NCBI GenBank assembly: GCA_902158735.1 | Contig: CABGHG010000034.1 | Span: forward strand, 1 to 13,103 | Length of the DNA stretch: 13,103 bases | Direction: 5' to 3' | DNA from: Candidatus Methanolliviera sp. GoM_oil | GTDB taxonomy: Archaea; Halobacteriota; Methanoliparia; Methanoliparales; Methanoliparaceae | Shown: in pieces, positions 1 through 6,586 of the stretch | Layout: each line of letters begins with the position of its first letter | How positions within the stretch are numbered: the stretch's first letter is position 1 | Notes under the pieces: generated by a model | Told to the model about the DNA's origin: nothing | Database searches by the model: none | What the model saw: only the letters and a program-made list of their open reading frames with translations | Program-made: the position numbers and the translations under genes

Positions 1-949
1 GTTTAAAGCCAGTCTTTTCATCTTTATTTCTTATATCTTCTATCCATCTATCTGCTTCTGCCTTGGTGTAGCCCAGAAATGCGGAATCTTTATCGTGTTC
101 TTCAAATCTTTTATATGCCTTCTCCTTATTCATATTTGCATAGCAATAGATACATCCATGCGGACAGGTATCATAGGCTCCAATATCTGTGCTCTCTGTA
201 CACCCGCACCCTTTTCTCGTGGGTTTCTCACGATATTCTAATCCATCCTTATAGAACAGTTCTTCTATGATCTTTCCATCGACGCAATGCGCTTTTTTGA
301 TCTTTTGACCGAGCAGATAATCGCCACAGCACGAAAGCATCTCAATTCCATATTGTTCTGCAATCTCTGCCAGTTCATTCGCGAGTTTTATTCTTATATT
401 ATTATCGGGATTGATGATATTTACTCCATTTTCTCTCTGAAATTTATCAAAATTTCTCTTCACCTTTCCATATTGGATCGCATAGCTAAAATAACAGCGT
501 TCAACATATCCTTCAAGTTCTGATGCAATATTCTTGAAATTTTTAATATGAAAATCGTAATCTGTAATATCTGAGATGATGATTGGGTCGTATCTCCAGC
601 TTATATGCTTTGGCGAATACATATCACTCAATTTTTTTAAGGCATCGATTGCGATCTCTTTATCTACTAAATTGCACTCAAAGATATTTGGTAATCCTGT
701 AATCGTGTAGTTGAAATAGAATTTGTAATCCATATTTTCGATGATATTTAATTTTTCGATGAATGGTTCATAATTCTTTGACCAGAAGACAAAGCATATA
801 ACGTCATCTGGTTTTAGAGATACGATATATTTCTGCCCTCCAAAAGGATTCACATAGCCCACAAAGCCATCTTTCAATCTGTTTATAAACCAATCACCAT
901 AAAATGCTGGAATGTCTGTTCTACGTGATACCGAAATAATTCTTCTCAT
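1..949 (-). CDS. DUF1848 family protein, C-terminal end cut by window edge
   Basis: Translating the minus strand from the ATG at 949-947 gives 316 open codons to the left edge, with no stop inside the window. The N-terminus (RRIISVSRRTDIPAFYGDWF) is characteristic of DUF1848. Near the C-terminus are C248 and C250, then C262-x3-C266-x2-C269 followed by YCYAN, which is the CxxxCxxC spacing of radical SAM [4Fe-4S] sites. The family is usually about 280-320 residues, so only the last few residues should be missing. The start has a GGAG element 9 nt upstream and lies 69 bp after the methyltransferase stop, so it may be the last gene of the rpoK transcript. The biochemical role of the family is not established. 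A radical-SAM or spore-photolyase-like chemistry is suggested by the cysteine motif only. Family call is confident; function is unknown. Confidence 0.85.
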   Translation of the reverse strand, partial: MRRIISVSRRTDIPAFYGDWFINRLKDGFVGYVNPFGGQKYIVSLKPDDVICFVFWSKNYEPFIEKLNIIENMDYKFYFNYTITGLPNIFECNLVDKEIAIDALKKLSDMYSPKHISWRYDPIIISDITDYDFHIKNFKNIASELEGYVERCYFSYAIQYGKVKRNFDKFQRENGVNIINPDNNIRIKLANELAEIAEQYGIEMLSCCGDYLLGQKIKKAHCVDGKIIEELFYKDGLEYREKPTRKGCGCTESTDIGAYDTCPHGCIYCYANMNKEKAYKRFEEHDKDSAFLGYTKAEADRWIEDIRNKDEKTGFK

Positions 950-1018
950 TTCTTTAGCTCCAGTAGTAATGATATTGAATTGATACGTTGGCTATATTTA
1001 CTGTTAGTTTTGTAAATT

Positions 1019-1948
1019 TTACATTTTTTCAATATATATATCATTTGGCTTATAAATTTCCTTAATTTTCTTATCAGTTTTCTTAATATCAATTGAAGAT
1101 ATTGGTTTTATTATTTTTAAATCATCAAAACCTATTTTTTCTATTTCGGATAAATAAGGGGAAATATTAAAATGATTTCCTGTACTGCCCCCACCTTCTA
1201 TAATTGTCAACAAAACTTTATCATTGTAATGCAACACTTTAGAGATAGATTTGTTTAATATTTTATTAATTTTCTTATTGAGTTCCTGATCTGCCTGATC
1301 TTTATCAATTCCAAAAATAAATTTTGCTATCTCTGCTATTCCAGAAATAGAATTTGCTATTATTATCCAATCGTAACCAATTTCAGATATTGATTTATCA
1401 CTCCACATCTCTTCAAATTCATCTTTTAAGTATTCATCTTTTAAGTTATATTTTAAGTTATTGACAATCTCTATCGATTCATTAGTATTTGTATCTTTAA
1501 ATATCTCTATTATCTCATTAAATGTTTTAGACGCATCAACGGTGGTTATCTTAAATCTGTGTTCGCATTCACTGGGAATAATCCTACAAAATGCAAGTGC
1601 TACCGTAGCTGGACCACCACCAAGATCTATGATATTGATTGTATCTTTAGTGAAATTATATTTTTCTAATACATCTTTCACATCATTCAAAGCATATTCG
1701 ATCTGAGGTAGATGTAATGGGACATACTCCTGTAAATATTGAATACAATCATCTCCTTCAAAGACAGGATATTTAGGCTTGTCAAAAAGATGATCTATAT
1801 ATTTCTCAAACTTCCCTTTGCCCAACTTCCCCTGTCCCATTTTTTCTATGATATTGCATACATTCTCATTACAATAGCCATTTTTGATATTTTCACATTC
1901 TATCTCCTCCCCCCTCAACTTCTTTCTCTTTAATCGGTATCCTTCCAA
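1019..1948 (-). CDS. Class I SAM-dependent methyltransferase-like protein
   Basis: Up to 309 residues. The stretch INIIDLGGGPATVALAF (about residues 104-120) is a typical motif I of class I methyltransferases, where the glycine loop binds S-adenosylmethionine; TTVDAS about 20 residues later fits motif II. The upstream phrase YVPLHLPQIEYAL and the overall layout recall Rsm22-type rRNA methyltransferases, but this is a weak resemblance. The start is unclear. The longest frame begins at a TTG at 1948 inside the 30-bp repeat of rpoK and overlaps rpoK by 56 bp; a second TTG lies at 1918 and an ATG at 1840. None has a good ribosome binding site. Cysteines at residues 18, 25 and 30 (CENIKNGYCNENVC) look like real coding sequence, which argues against the ATG at 1840. 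Substrate is not predictable from what is seen. Confidence 0.65.
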   Translation of the reverse strand: MEGYRLKRKKLRGEEIECENIKNGYCNENVCNIIEKMGQGKLGKGKFEKYIDHLFDKPKYPVFEGDDCIQYLQEYVPLHLPQIEYALNDVKDVLEKYNFTKDTINIIDLGGGPATVALAFCRIIPSECEHRFKITTVDASKTFNEIIEIFKDTNTNESIEIVNNLKYNLKDEYLKDEFEEMWSDKSISEIGYDWIIIANSISGIAEIAKFIFGIDKDQADQELNKKINKILNKSISKVLHYNDKVLLTIIEGGGSTGNHFNISPYLSEIEKIGFDDLKIIKPISSIDIKKTDKKIKEIYKPNDIYIEKM

Positions 1949-2153
1949 CTTCTTTCTCTTTAATCGGTATCCTTTTAACCGTCTTTCTTTTAACTGTTAT
2001 TGGTATCGTACCCTGCTCATATTCCATCGTCGCGATCTCAATAGGATCAATTTCACCCTTAGCATCTACAAATATCGGGCTTCCCATCGCTATCTGCAGA
2101 GACCTGGCACCGATCATCCTCGCCTTTTCAAATTTTGTATATTTTTCTTCCAA
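1893..2153 (-). CDS. rpoK: DNA-directed RNA polymerase subunit K (Rpb6/omega homologue) with repeat-extended tail
   Basis: 86 residues. KYTKFEKARMIGARSLQIAM (residues 4-23) and GTIPITVKR (48-56) are the conserved core of archaeal RpoK, the Rpb6/omega homologue that helps assemble and stabilise RNA polymerase around the largest subunit. Archaeal RpoK normally ends close to the PITVKR motif at about 55-65 residues. Here some 30 more residues follow, made of RIPIKEKEV twice, then EGGGDRM. The extension comes from a 30-bp tandem duplication in the DNA. The start is a TTG at 2153-2151, chosen because AGGTGAT lies just upstream and because it gives the expected N-terminus. The stop overlaps the final ATG codon (ATGTGA), and GGGGGAGGAGAT sits just before it, as if to load ribosomes for the overlapping downstream gene. 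Identity is confident; the role of the tail is unknown. Confidence 0.92.
   Translation of the reverse strand: MEEKYTKFEKARMIGARSLQIAMGSPIFVDAKGEIDPIEIATMEYEQGTIPITVKRKTVKRIPIKEKEVGRIPIKEKEVEGGGDRM
1916..1974 (-). repeat. 30-bp tandem direct repeat in the rpoK 3' end
   Basis: Two adjacent copies, 1916-1945 and 1946-1974, share the core ttctttctctttaatcggta and have a period of 30 bp, differing only at the edges. The period is a multiple of three, so in rpoK it adds ten residues per copy (RIPIKEKEVG). A decayed third unit may lie just before it (IPITVKRKTV). Read one frame over, the same DNA codes for the start of the methyltransferase frame, giving YRLKRKKL motifs. Confidence 0.9.
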
Positions 2154-2187
2154 TATATCACCTTTGATGGATAATATAGAAATAGAA

Positions 2188-2197
2188 ATATTTAAAG
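2188..2197 (-). promoter_or_regulatory. Probable TATA box for rpoK
   Basis: On the minus strand this reads CTTTAAATAT, a good match to an archaeal TATA element, centred about 40 bp before the rpoK TTG start. That would place transcription initiation near 2166, leaving a short leader that still contains AGGTGAT. No BRE was assigned. Confidence 0.5.
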
Positions 2198-2379
2198 ATT
2201 GCCAAATCCAAATTTCTCTTTATTATTCTGTCAATGCGTAATTTTAGGTTTCAACATTTGTGATAACTCCATCGTTTATCTTCTCGCTTATACTCTCTTA
2301 GACCATAAAAAGCTTTTAAATCTCCTTATTTATTAAAATAGAGGGATTTTTTGGTAACCTTAGTTTTACGCATAGATAT

Positions 2380-2408
2380 GTGAACTACCCCATGCTAAAG
2401 CATAGGGG
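2380..2408 (-). repeat. IS605-type right-end hairpin and probable omega-RNA 3' scaffold
   Basis: Read on the minus strand, CCCC(T)ATGC-TTTA-GCATGGGG folds as a stem with an A/T bulge and is followed by TAGTTCAC. In IS200/IS605 elements this region is the transposition right end and, in tnpB systems, the 3' scaffold of the guide RNA. The last codons of tnpB (APML) are encoded by the hairpin. By the known rule, the guide would be the sequence directly outside the end, running leftward from 2379 and beginning ATATCTATGCGT. Confidence 0.75.
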
Positions 2409-3768
2409 CTTCCTGTATCATCCTTCTCTTTGAGAAGTCCTCAGGCTTAAATTCGGGCAGTCCCTGCCCTACGTTTTTTAATCCTCTCTTTAGAATGTTA
2501 ATTGCAGCATTTTCATCTCTATCCATCACCAACCCACAAAACGGACATCTATGAACTCTTTGGCTTAAAGGTTTTTTAACGATTTCGCCACAATTTGAAC
2601 ATTCCTGACTTGTATTTTTTGGATTAACAAATTCAACTCTCCTACCAGCTTCTTCCGCTTTGTAAGATACAAAATTTGTTAATTGTGACCACGAAACATG
2701 CAAAAATGTTCCATTTTTGCGGTGCTCAAAAATCTTCGATTTTTGGCATACGCAAATCTTCGATTTGCGACTACACGAAATCAAAGATTTCGTCGCATCA
2801 CTTATAGATTTAGCCAAGTGATGGTTTTTAAGCATGTTTCTTATTCTTAAATCCTCAAAGACGATTAGATCATACGTATTAACTAACCCTCGACTTACCT
2901 TATGTATTAGATCGGTTCTCTGACCCTTTATCTTTCTATGCGTTTTAGATACGTCAAATCGTCTTTTAGTTCTATTATCCGATCCTTTCTTCGTCTTTGA
3001 AAATCGAAGATTTTCGAGATCCCACGACGAAGTCGCGAGGACTTTGCTTAACTTTCTTTGCTTTCTTGATAGTTTTCTTTCTGATTTAGAGAGATATTTA
3101 GGATTATCTACCATATCTCCATTTGAAAGAGTGAGAAGATGGCTTATACCTAAATCTATACCAATTGGATTTGTTATGGCTTCGTAATTCGGTTCTTCTA
3201 TTTCTATCTCAACGGTAAAACAAGCATACCAACGATCTAAATCTCTTTCAATCGTGCAAGTCTTAATTTCTGCTGATTCAGGTATATCTCTATGTAGTCG
3301 CAAATCTTCGATTTGCGTATCCCAAAAATCTTTGATTTTTGAGGACTTTTTGATATTGACAGATCCGATCTTTGAAAGAATTAACTTTCTATCTTCTAAT
3401 GTAAACCCCTTTTGCGGATAGGTAAAAGAATCATACCGATCTTTGCCTTTGTATCTTGGATAACCAGCTTTCTCTTTCCTTTTAACTCGTCTAAAGAAGT
3501 TCTTGAAAGACTTATCTATTCTTTTCAAAACGTCTTGAATGACTTGAGAATAGACTTCTTTTAGATCACCATCAAAGGTTTTGATTTCTTTCAATTGGTT
3601 AGCTTGATCGTAATAATTTATAGATTTATGAGAAGTATCCCAAGCGTCTGTTCTTTCGGTTAAACAATCATTATAGAGAACCCTGCAAGTGTTTAGCCAA
3701 GTTTCAAGGATAGATTTTTGTTCTCGGTTTGGGTATATCCTATATTTTAATGCCCTTTTAAGTTGCAT
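2395..3768 (-). CDS. tnpB: RNA-guided endonuclease TnpB with palindrome-derived insertions
   Basis: 457 residues. The N-terminus (KRALKYRIYPNREQKSILETW) is standard TnpB. The RuvC catalytic acids are visible: D205 in GIDLGISHL, E305 in LIVFEDLRI and D418 in DRDENAAINI. A zinc ribbon has C390, C393, C408 and C411. TnpB proteins use an omega RNA from the element end to cut DNA next to a TAM and help retain the element. Three segments do not belong to the usual TnpB layout: about residues 141-156, 243-258 and 326-358. Each coincides with a group of perfect DNA hairpins and keeps the frame. Removing them leaves about 393 residues, a normal TnpB length. All catalytic residues are kept, so the nuclease may still work. 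The ATG at 3768 is the family start but has only a weak ribosome binding site. Confidence 0.95.
   Translation of the reverse strand: MQLKRALKYRIYPNREQKSILETWLNTCRVLYNDCLTERTDAWDTSHKSINYYDQANQLKEIKTFDGDLKEVYSQVIQDVLKRIDKSFKNFFRRVKRKEKAGYPRYKGKDRYDSFTYPQKGFTLEDRKLILSKIGSVNIKKSSKIKDFWDTQIEDLRLHRDIPESAEIKTCTIERDLDRWYACFTVEIEIEEPNYEAITNPIGIDLGISHLLTLSNGDMVDNPKYLSKSERKLSRKQRKLSKVLATSSWDLENLRFSKTKKGSDNRTKRRFDVSKTHRKIKGQRTDLIHKVSRGLVNTYDLIVFEDLRIRNMLKNHHLAKSISDATKSLISCSRKSKICVCQKSKIFEHRKNGTFLHVSWSQLTNFVSYKAEEAGRRVEFVNPKNTSQECSNCGEIVKKPLSQRVHRCPFCGLVMDRDENAAINILKRGLKNVGQGLPEFKPEDFSKRRMIQEAPML
2700..2793. repeat. Array of four perfect mini-hairpins inside tnpB
   Basis: Four hairpins follow each other: 2700-2720 (9-bp arms), 2727-2745 (8-bp arms), 2751-2769 (8-bp arms, cgcaaatcttcgatttgcg) and 2775-2793 (8-bp arms). 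All have 3-nt loops (ttc, ttc, ttc, aaa). Their centres are 26, 24 and 24 bp apart, with 5-6 bp spacers. They fall between SISDA and SWSQL of TnpB, motifs that are normally adjacent, and encode about 32-33 extra residues rich in K, S, C and I. Confidence 0.92.
2999..3035. repeat. Second mini-hairpin group inside tnpB
   Basis: A perfect hairpin at 2999-3015 (7-bp arms gaaaatc/gattttc, loop gaa) is followed by a weaker one at 3025-3035 (cgac-gaa-gtcg). Their centres are 23 bp apart. They encode part of the extra segment VLATSSWDLENLRFSK (about residues 243-258), which is 16 residues or 48 bp, equal to two 24-bp units. Confidence 0.75.
3299..3341. repeat. Third mini-hairpin group inside tnpB
   Basis: Two perfect 19-bp hairpins at 3299-3317 and 3323-3341 have centres exactly 24 bp apart. 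The first is identical to the hairpin at 2751-2769; the second has 8-bp arms caaaaatc/gatttttg with loop ttt and matches the one at 2727-2745 except for one loop base. They encode the extra segment KSSKIKDFWDTQIEDL (about residues 141-156), again 16 residues or 48 bp. Confidence 0.9.
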
Positions 3769-3865
3769 CTAAGTTCCAATCCAATAGATTAATATACTTT
3801 GGGGGTTTAAATAGTTTTTGGTGTGGCGTGAGCTTTTAATCTAAGTTCTAATCCAACGCCATACC
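3767..3865. repeat. Direct and inverted repeats in the tnpB leader
   Basis: An 18-base imperfect direct repeat, atctaagttc(c/t)aatccaa, lies at 3767-3784 and 3839-3856. A near-perfect inverted repeat pairs ggtgtggcgt (3820-3829) with acgccatacc (3856-3865), 9 of 10 bases, with the second direct-repeat copy in the loop. These lie between the tnpB start and the left-end hairpin and probably belong to the element. Confidence 0.6.
3806..3816 (-). promoter_or_regulatory. Probable TATA box for tnpB
   Basis: On the minus strand the sequence reads TATTTAAACCC, about 40 bp before the tnpB ATG, which would give a very short leader. It lies inside the element, so tnpB would carry its own promoter. Confidence 0.4.
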
Positions 3866-3885
3866 TTTAAAGTTTAAAGTCTTAC

Positions 3886-3917
3886 CATTCCCAAGCTAAA
3901 GCATAGGGGTTTTCATT
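3886..3917 (-). repeat. IS605-type left-end hairpin
   Basis: The 15-mer gctaaagcatagggg at 3895-3909 repeats the right-end hairpin core in the same orientation; the partner arm is cccaagc (3889-3895). It is followed by ttttcatt. Subterminal hairpins of the same polarity at both ends are typical of single-strand transposition by Y1 transposases. The exact cleavage site and target-adjacent motif on the atwA side cannot be fixed from one copy. Confidence 0.6.
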
Positions 3918-4041
3918 ATCTATAACACCATGCCATCTGATTCCGCAGATTTTCAGAAAGTGCCGATCGATCTCCGAGATTGTTAACAGAGGGATGAGAA
4001 CGTTCGATCACTCAAAATTTGAAGAATGCCGATCAGTTAGC

Positions 4042-4050
4042 TATTTATAT
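4042..4050 (+). promoter_or_regulatory. Probable TATA box for the atwA operon
   Basis: TATTTATAT is centred about 59 bp before the atwA ATG, predicting initiation near 4072 and a leader of some 30 nt containing the site GAGGT at 4093-4097. The rest of 3918-4104 shows no gene. It holds two copies of tgccgatc (3961-3968 and 4027-4034), one just upstream of the TATA box. Confidence 0.45.
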
Positions 4051-4104
4051 TGGAAACGAGATTAGAGTGTTTGTATGGTATAAAAAGAAAAAGAGGTAAA
4101 AAAA

Positions 4105-5736
4105 ATGGTTGAAAACTTTCTTACTGTGAAAAACCTCACGAAGGAGTTTATAAGTGGAATCCCTGTTGTTAGGGATGTGTCATTTGATGTAAAAGAAGGA
4201 ACGTCTTTTGGGTTCCTTGGGAAGAGCGGTTCTGGAAAATCTGTTCTCATGCAATCGATCAGGGGCATCGAGGGATACGAGCCGACTTATGGCAACATAT
4301 TATTTAACATCGCATACTGCCCAAATTGCAACCATGTTGAGTATCCATCGATGGATGGAGAGCCCTGTCCCAGGTGTTCAACGAAGATGTCTTCCACAGA
4401 GATCGATTACTGGGAAGGACTTAAAGAGCAGGATATGATCACACTTTCTCTCTTTGATAGGATAGCCCTCATGCCCCAGCGGGGTTTCGCGCTGTATAGC
4501 GAGATCTCATCATTGGAGAACATCACGAAAGTTTTGGAGAATATGGGGTACTCAAAGGAGAAGGCAAAAGAGCGCGCCATAGATCTCCTAACAAAGGTCA
4601 GATTGGGACACAGAATTTATCATTTGGGAAGAAACCTCTCCGGAGGCGAGAAACAGAGAGTTATATTCTCCCTGTGCTTGGCTAGAGACCCACTTCTCTT
4701 TCTGGCAGATGAACCTACGGGCACGATGGACCCGATCACAAGTGATATTGTCCATAATATCATTAAAGATTCCATCTCTGAGAGTAATATTGCTTTCGTT
4801 CTGACATCACATTGGCCAGAGGCGGTTAGATTGTTGAGCGATGAGGCGGCATTATTGGATTATGGGGAGATCACCGCAAAGGGAAATCCCGATGATGTCT
4901 ATAACGCTTTCGTAGAAAAAATCGAGGAGATGCATACCGAGAAATTTGAGGGTGGAGAACCAACCGTAAAATGTGAACATATCAAGAAGTATTACTATAC
5001 ATTTGATAGGGGTCTGACAAAAGCTGTCGATGATATGACCATTGATATAAAGGAGAATGAGATATTCGGACTTGTGGGTCTCAGCGGAAGTGGAAAGACA
5101 TCGCTGGCCGATATGATCATGGGGATAAAGCCTGTTACCGTTGGATCTATAAAAGTCAGGTCGGGTGACGAATGGATCGATATGACCGTTCCCGGTCCCG
5201 ATGGGCGGGGGATAGCCACGCCCTTCATGGATATTCTACATCAGGAATATTCGATGCATGAAGGGGAGATCGTGTTGGAGAATCTGATCGGTGGCATCAG
5301 AGAAAATATACCCGATGAAGAGAAACTCGAAAGGGCTTATGATGTGATGAGGGCCGTGAACTTTAGTGACGATGAGATAGATAAGATAATTTATATGTAT
5401 CCTGGGGAGTTAAGCGAGGGAGAACGCCACAGAGTATCTATCGCCATCACCTTGATGAAAAACCCAAAAATAATTTTGTTGGATGAACCGACGGGTACGG
5501 CCGATCCGATAACGAGAGTTGAGATTGCAAAGGGTATCAGAAGTGCCAGAGATAGATTAAAGCAGACCTATCTGGTCATCAGCCACGATACAGACTTCAT
5601 AAAGATGGTATGCGACCGTGCGATGTACGTGAGGCATGGTCAAATAGTGGATATAGGAGATCCGGAAGGGATGGTGGATCTCATGATAAAAAAGGAAACA
5701 GAGGCTTTAAAGAAAGAGATTGCAGAGGAGGCATAA
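4105..5736 (+). CDS. atwA: Methyl-coenzyme M reductase activation component A2 (twin ABC ATPase)
   Basis: 543 residues with two ABC ATPase domains in one chain and no membrane segments. Domain 1 has Walker A at 39-46 (GKSGSGKS), signature LSGGEKQRV near 179-187 and Walker B DE at 202-203. Domain 2 has Walker A at 325-332 (GLSGSGKT), signature LSEGERHRV and Walker B D460. A zinc-ribbon insertion with C72, C75, C88 and C91 in domain 1, just after Walker A, is diagnostic of AtwA. Component A2 supplies ATP for the reductive activation of MCR to its Ni(I) state in the cytoplasm, together with the McrC-containing A3a complex. This gene is therefore a marker of MCR-type metabolism. It begins at an ATG preceded by GAGGT with 7-nt spacing, and ends 2 nt before the next start, so the two genes are co-transcribed. 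Confidence 0.95.
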   Translation: MVENFLTVKNLTKEFISGIPVVRDVSFDVKEGTSFGFLGKSGSGKSVLMQSIRGIEGYEPTYGNILFNIAYCPNCNHVEYPSMDGEPCPRCSTKMSSTEIDYWEGLKEQDMITLSLFDRIALMPQRGFALYSEISSLENITKVLENMGYSKEKAKERAIDLLTKVRLGHRIYHLGRNLSGGEKQRVIFSLCLARDPLLFLADEPTGTMDPITSDIVHNIIKDSISESNIAFVLTSHWPEAVRLLSDEAALLDYGEITAKGNPDDVYNAFVEKIEEMHTEKFEGGEPTVKCEHIKKYYYTFDRGLTKAVDDMTIDIKENEIFGLVGLSGSGKTSLADMIMGIKPVTVGSIKVRSGDEWIDMTVPGPDGRGIATPFMDILHQEYSMHEGEIVLENLIGGIRENIPDEEKLERAYDVMRAVNFSDDEIDKIIYMYPGELSEGERHRVSIAITLMKNPKIILLDEPTGTADPITRVEIAKGIRSARDRLKQTYLVISHDTDFIKMVCDRAMYVRHGQIVDIGDPEGMVDLMIKKETEALKKEIAEEA

Positions 5737-5738
5737 AA

Positions 5739-6581
5739 ATGGAATACAATATCGAGTTAACAAAAGAGATAAAAGAGAAGGGGATCGAATTCGGGGCAGC
5801 TAAGGTCGGTATCGGAGAGGCAGATAGGTGTGATAAGACGCCGTTCTTCTTCACGTCGCCTTACACCATACTGAAAGATGCGAAGAGCATCATATCGATA
5901 TGCGTCAGCTATCCAGATGGCATACTCGACATTTCAACCGACGACCCGTTCGTATTTCTGTCCACATTTGCATCGTTCAGAATGAGGTTACAGGAAAAAC
6001 TGAGGGATATCGCATCTCGTCTGACAGAATTCATAGATGAGAAAGGATACAAGGCTGTTCCCATAGATCCGGTAATTCCGATAGATGAGAGGAGATGGTC
6101 TAGTTCTCTGATCTCCCATCGATACGCCGGTATGATGTCTGGATTGGGAGATATGGGAATGAATAATGCCTTATTGACGCCAGAATTTGGGCCGAGAATC
6201 GAATTGGCTACCATCTTTGCCAACGTCCCGTTGAAGACAGATGCACTCTTTGGCGGGTCGATATACGAGGGGGTTTGTAAAGAGTGTAAGAAGTGTGCCG
6301 ATATCTGCCCGACACAAGGAATAGATGCATTTAAGAAACCGCCATACAACATCGATTTAAATAGGTGCTTGTGGGGGACACAAGGGTGGATGCTCTTAAG
6401 CAAGATTGAGATCCCTCCCGATGATTGGGTGAGTGCAAGACCTACGGTCAATACGATCATTCCGAAATACAAGGGAAGATATCCAAAGATCAAAGAATAT
6501 CAGGCGTGGCAGGAGAAATACGGGGGTCTGCCATATTGCATGAAGTGTATCATAGAATGTCCTTATGGTAAGAAGGAGTGA
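5739..6581 (+). CDS. QueG-like double [4Fe-4S] cluster protein
   Basis: 280 residues. The ATG at 5739 is preceded by GAGGAGG inside the end of atwA; the frame is open further upstream but that part is only antisense-like atwA sequence. The C-terminal third binds two [4Fe-4S] clusters: C180-x2-C183-x2-C186-x3-C190-P, then C210 in DLNRCLW, then C267-x2-C270-x3-C274-P. This order matches epoxyqueuosine reductase QueG and related reductive-dehalogenase-like proteins. The N-terminal part (AAKVGIGEAD, then KSIISICVSYP) also fits that superfamily. True QueG is longer and cobalamin dependent, and a queuosine role is unlikely in archaea, so it is not named queG. Its tight coupling to atwA suggests electron delivery for MCR activation or another corrinoid or nickel-cofactor reduction; this is inference from position. 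Confidence 0.82.
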   Translation: MEYNIELTKEIKEKGIEFGAAKVGIGEADRCDKTPFFFTSPYTILKDAKSIISICVSYPDGILDISTDDPFVFLSTFASFRMRLQEKLRDIASRLTEFIDEKGYKAVPIDPVIPIDERRWSSSLISHRYAGMMSGLGDMGMNNALLTPEFGPRIELATIFANVPLKTDALFGGSIYEGVCKECKKCADICPTQGIDAFKKPPYNIDLNRCLWGTQGWMLLSKIEIPPDDWVSARPTVNTIIPKYKGRYPKIKEYQAWQEKYGGLPYCMKCIIECPYGKKE

Positions 6582-6586
6582 TTGAG

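Larger units (their letters stand above)
2380..3917 (-). mobile_element. IS200/IS605-type element carrying tnpB only
   Basis: The element contains one tnpB and no Y1 transposase tnpA in this window, so it is an IS1341-like, tnpB-only form that would need TnpA supplied in trans. Its tnpB-distal end (right end) on the minus strand ends in a CCCC-stem hairpin followed by TAGTTCAC, the classical right-end sequence, ending at 2380. A second hairpin sharing the 15-mer gctaaagcatagggg in the same orientation lies at 3895-3909 and marks the left end. The outer left boundary near 3917 is uncertain by about 20 bp. It sits between the rpoK promoter region and the atwA promoter region and interrupts no visible gene. 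Confidence 0.78.

Noticed and set aside
79..523. Plus-strand open frames over the left edge
   Set aside because: They are antisense to the DUF1848 gene, lack family features and ribosome sites, and have poor residue composition.
3961..4034. Two copies of tgccgatc upstream of atwA
   Set aside because: Only eight bases with weak flanking similarity. It could be an operator but is not distinguishable from chance here.
5610..5738. Upstream extension of the QueG-like frame into atwA
   Set aside because: It lies in another frame of atwA and has no homology-like features, while the ATG at 5739 has a strong ribosome site.
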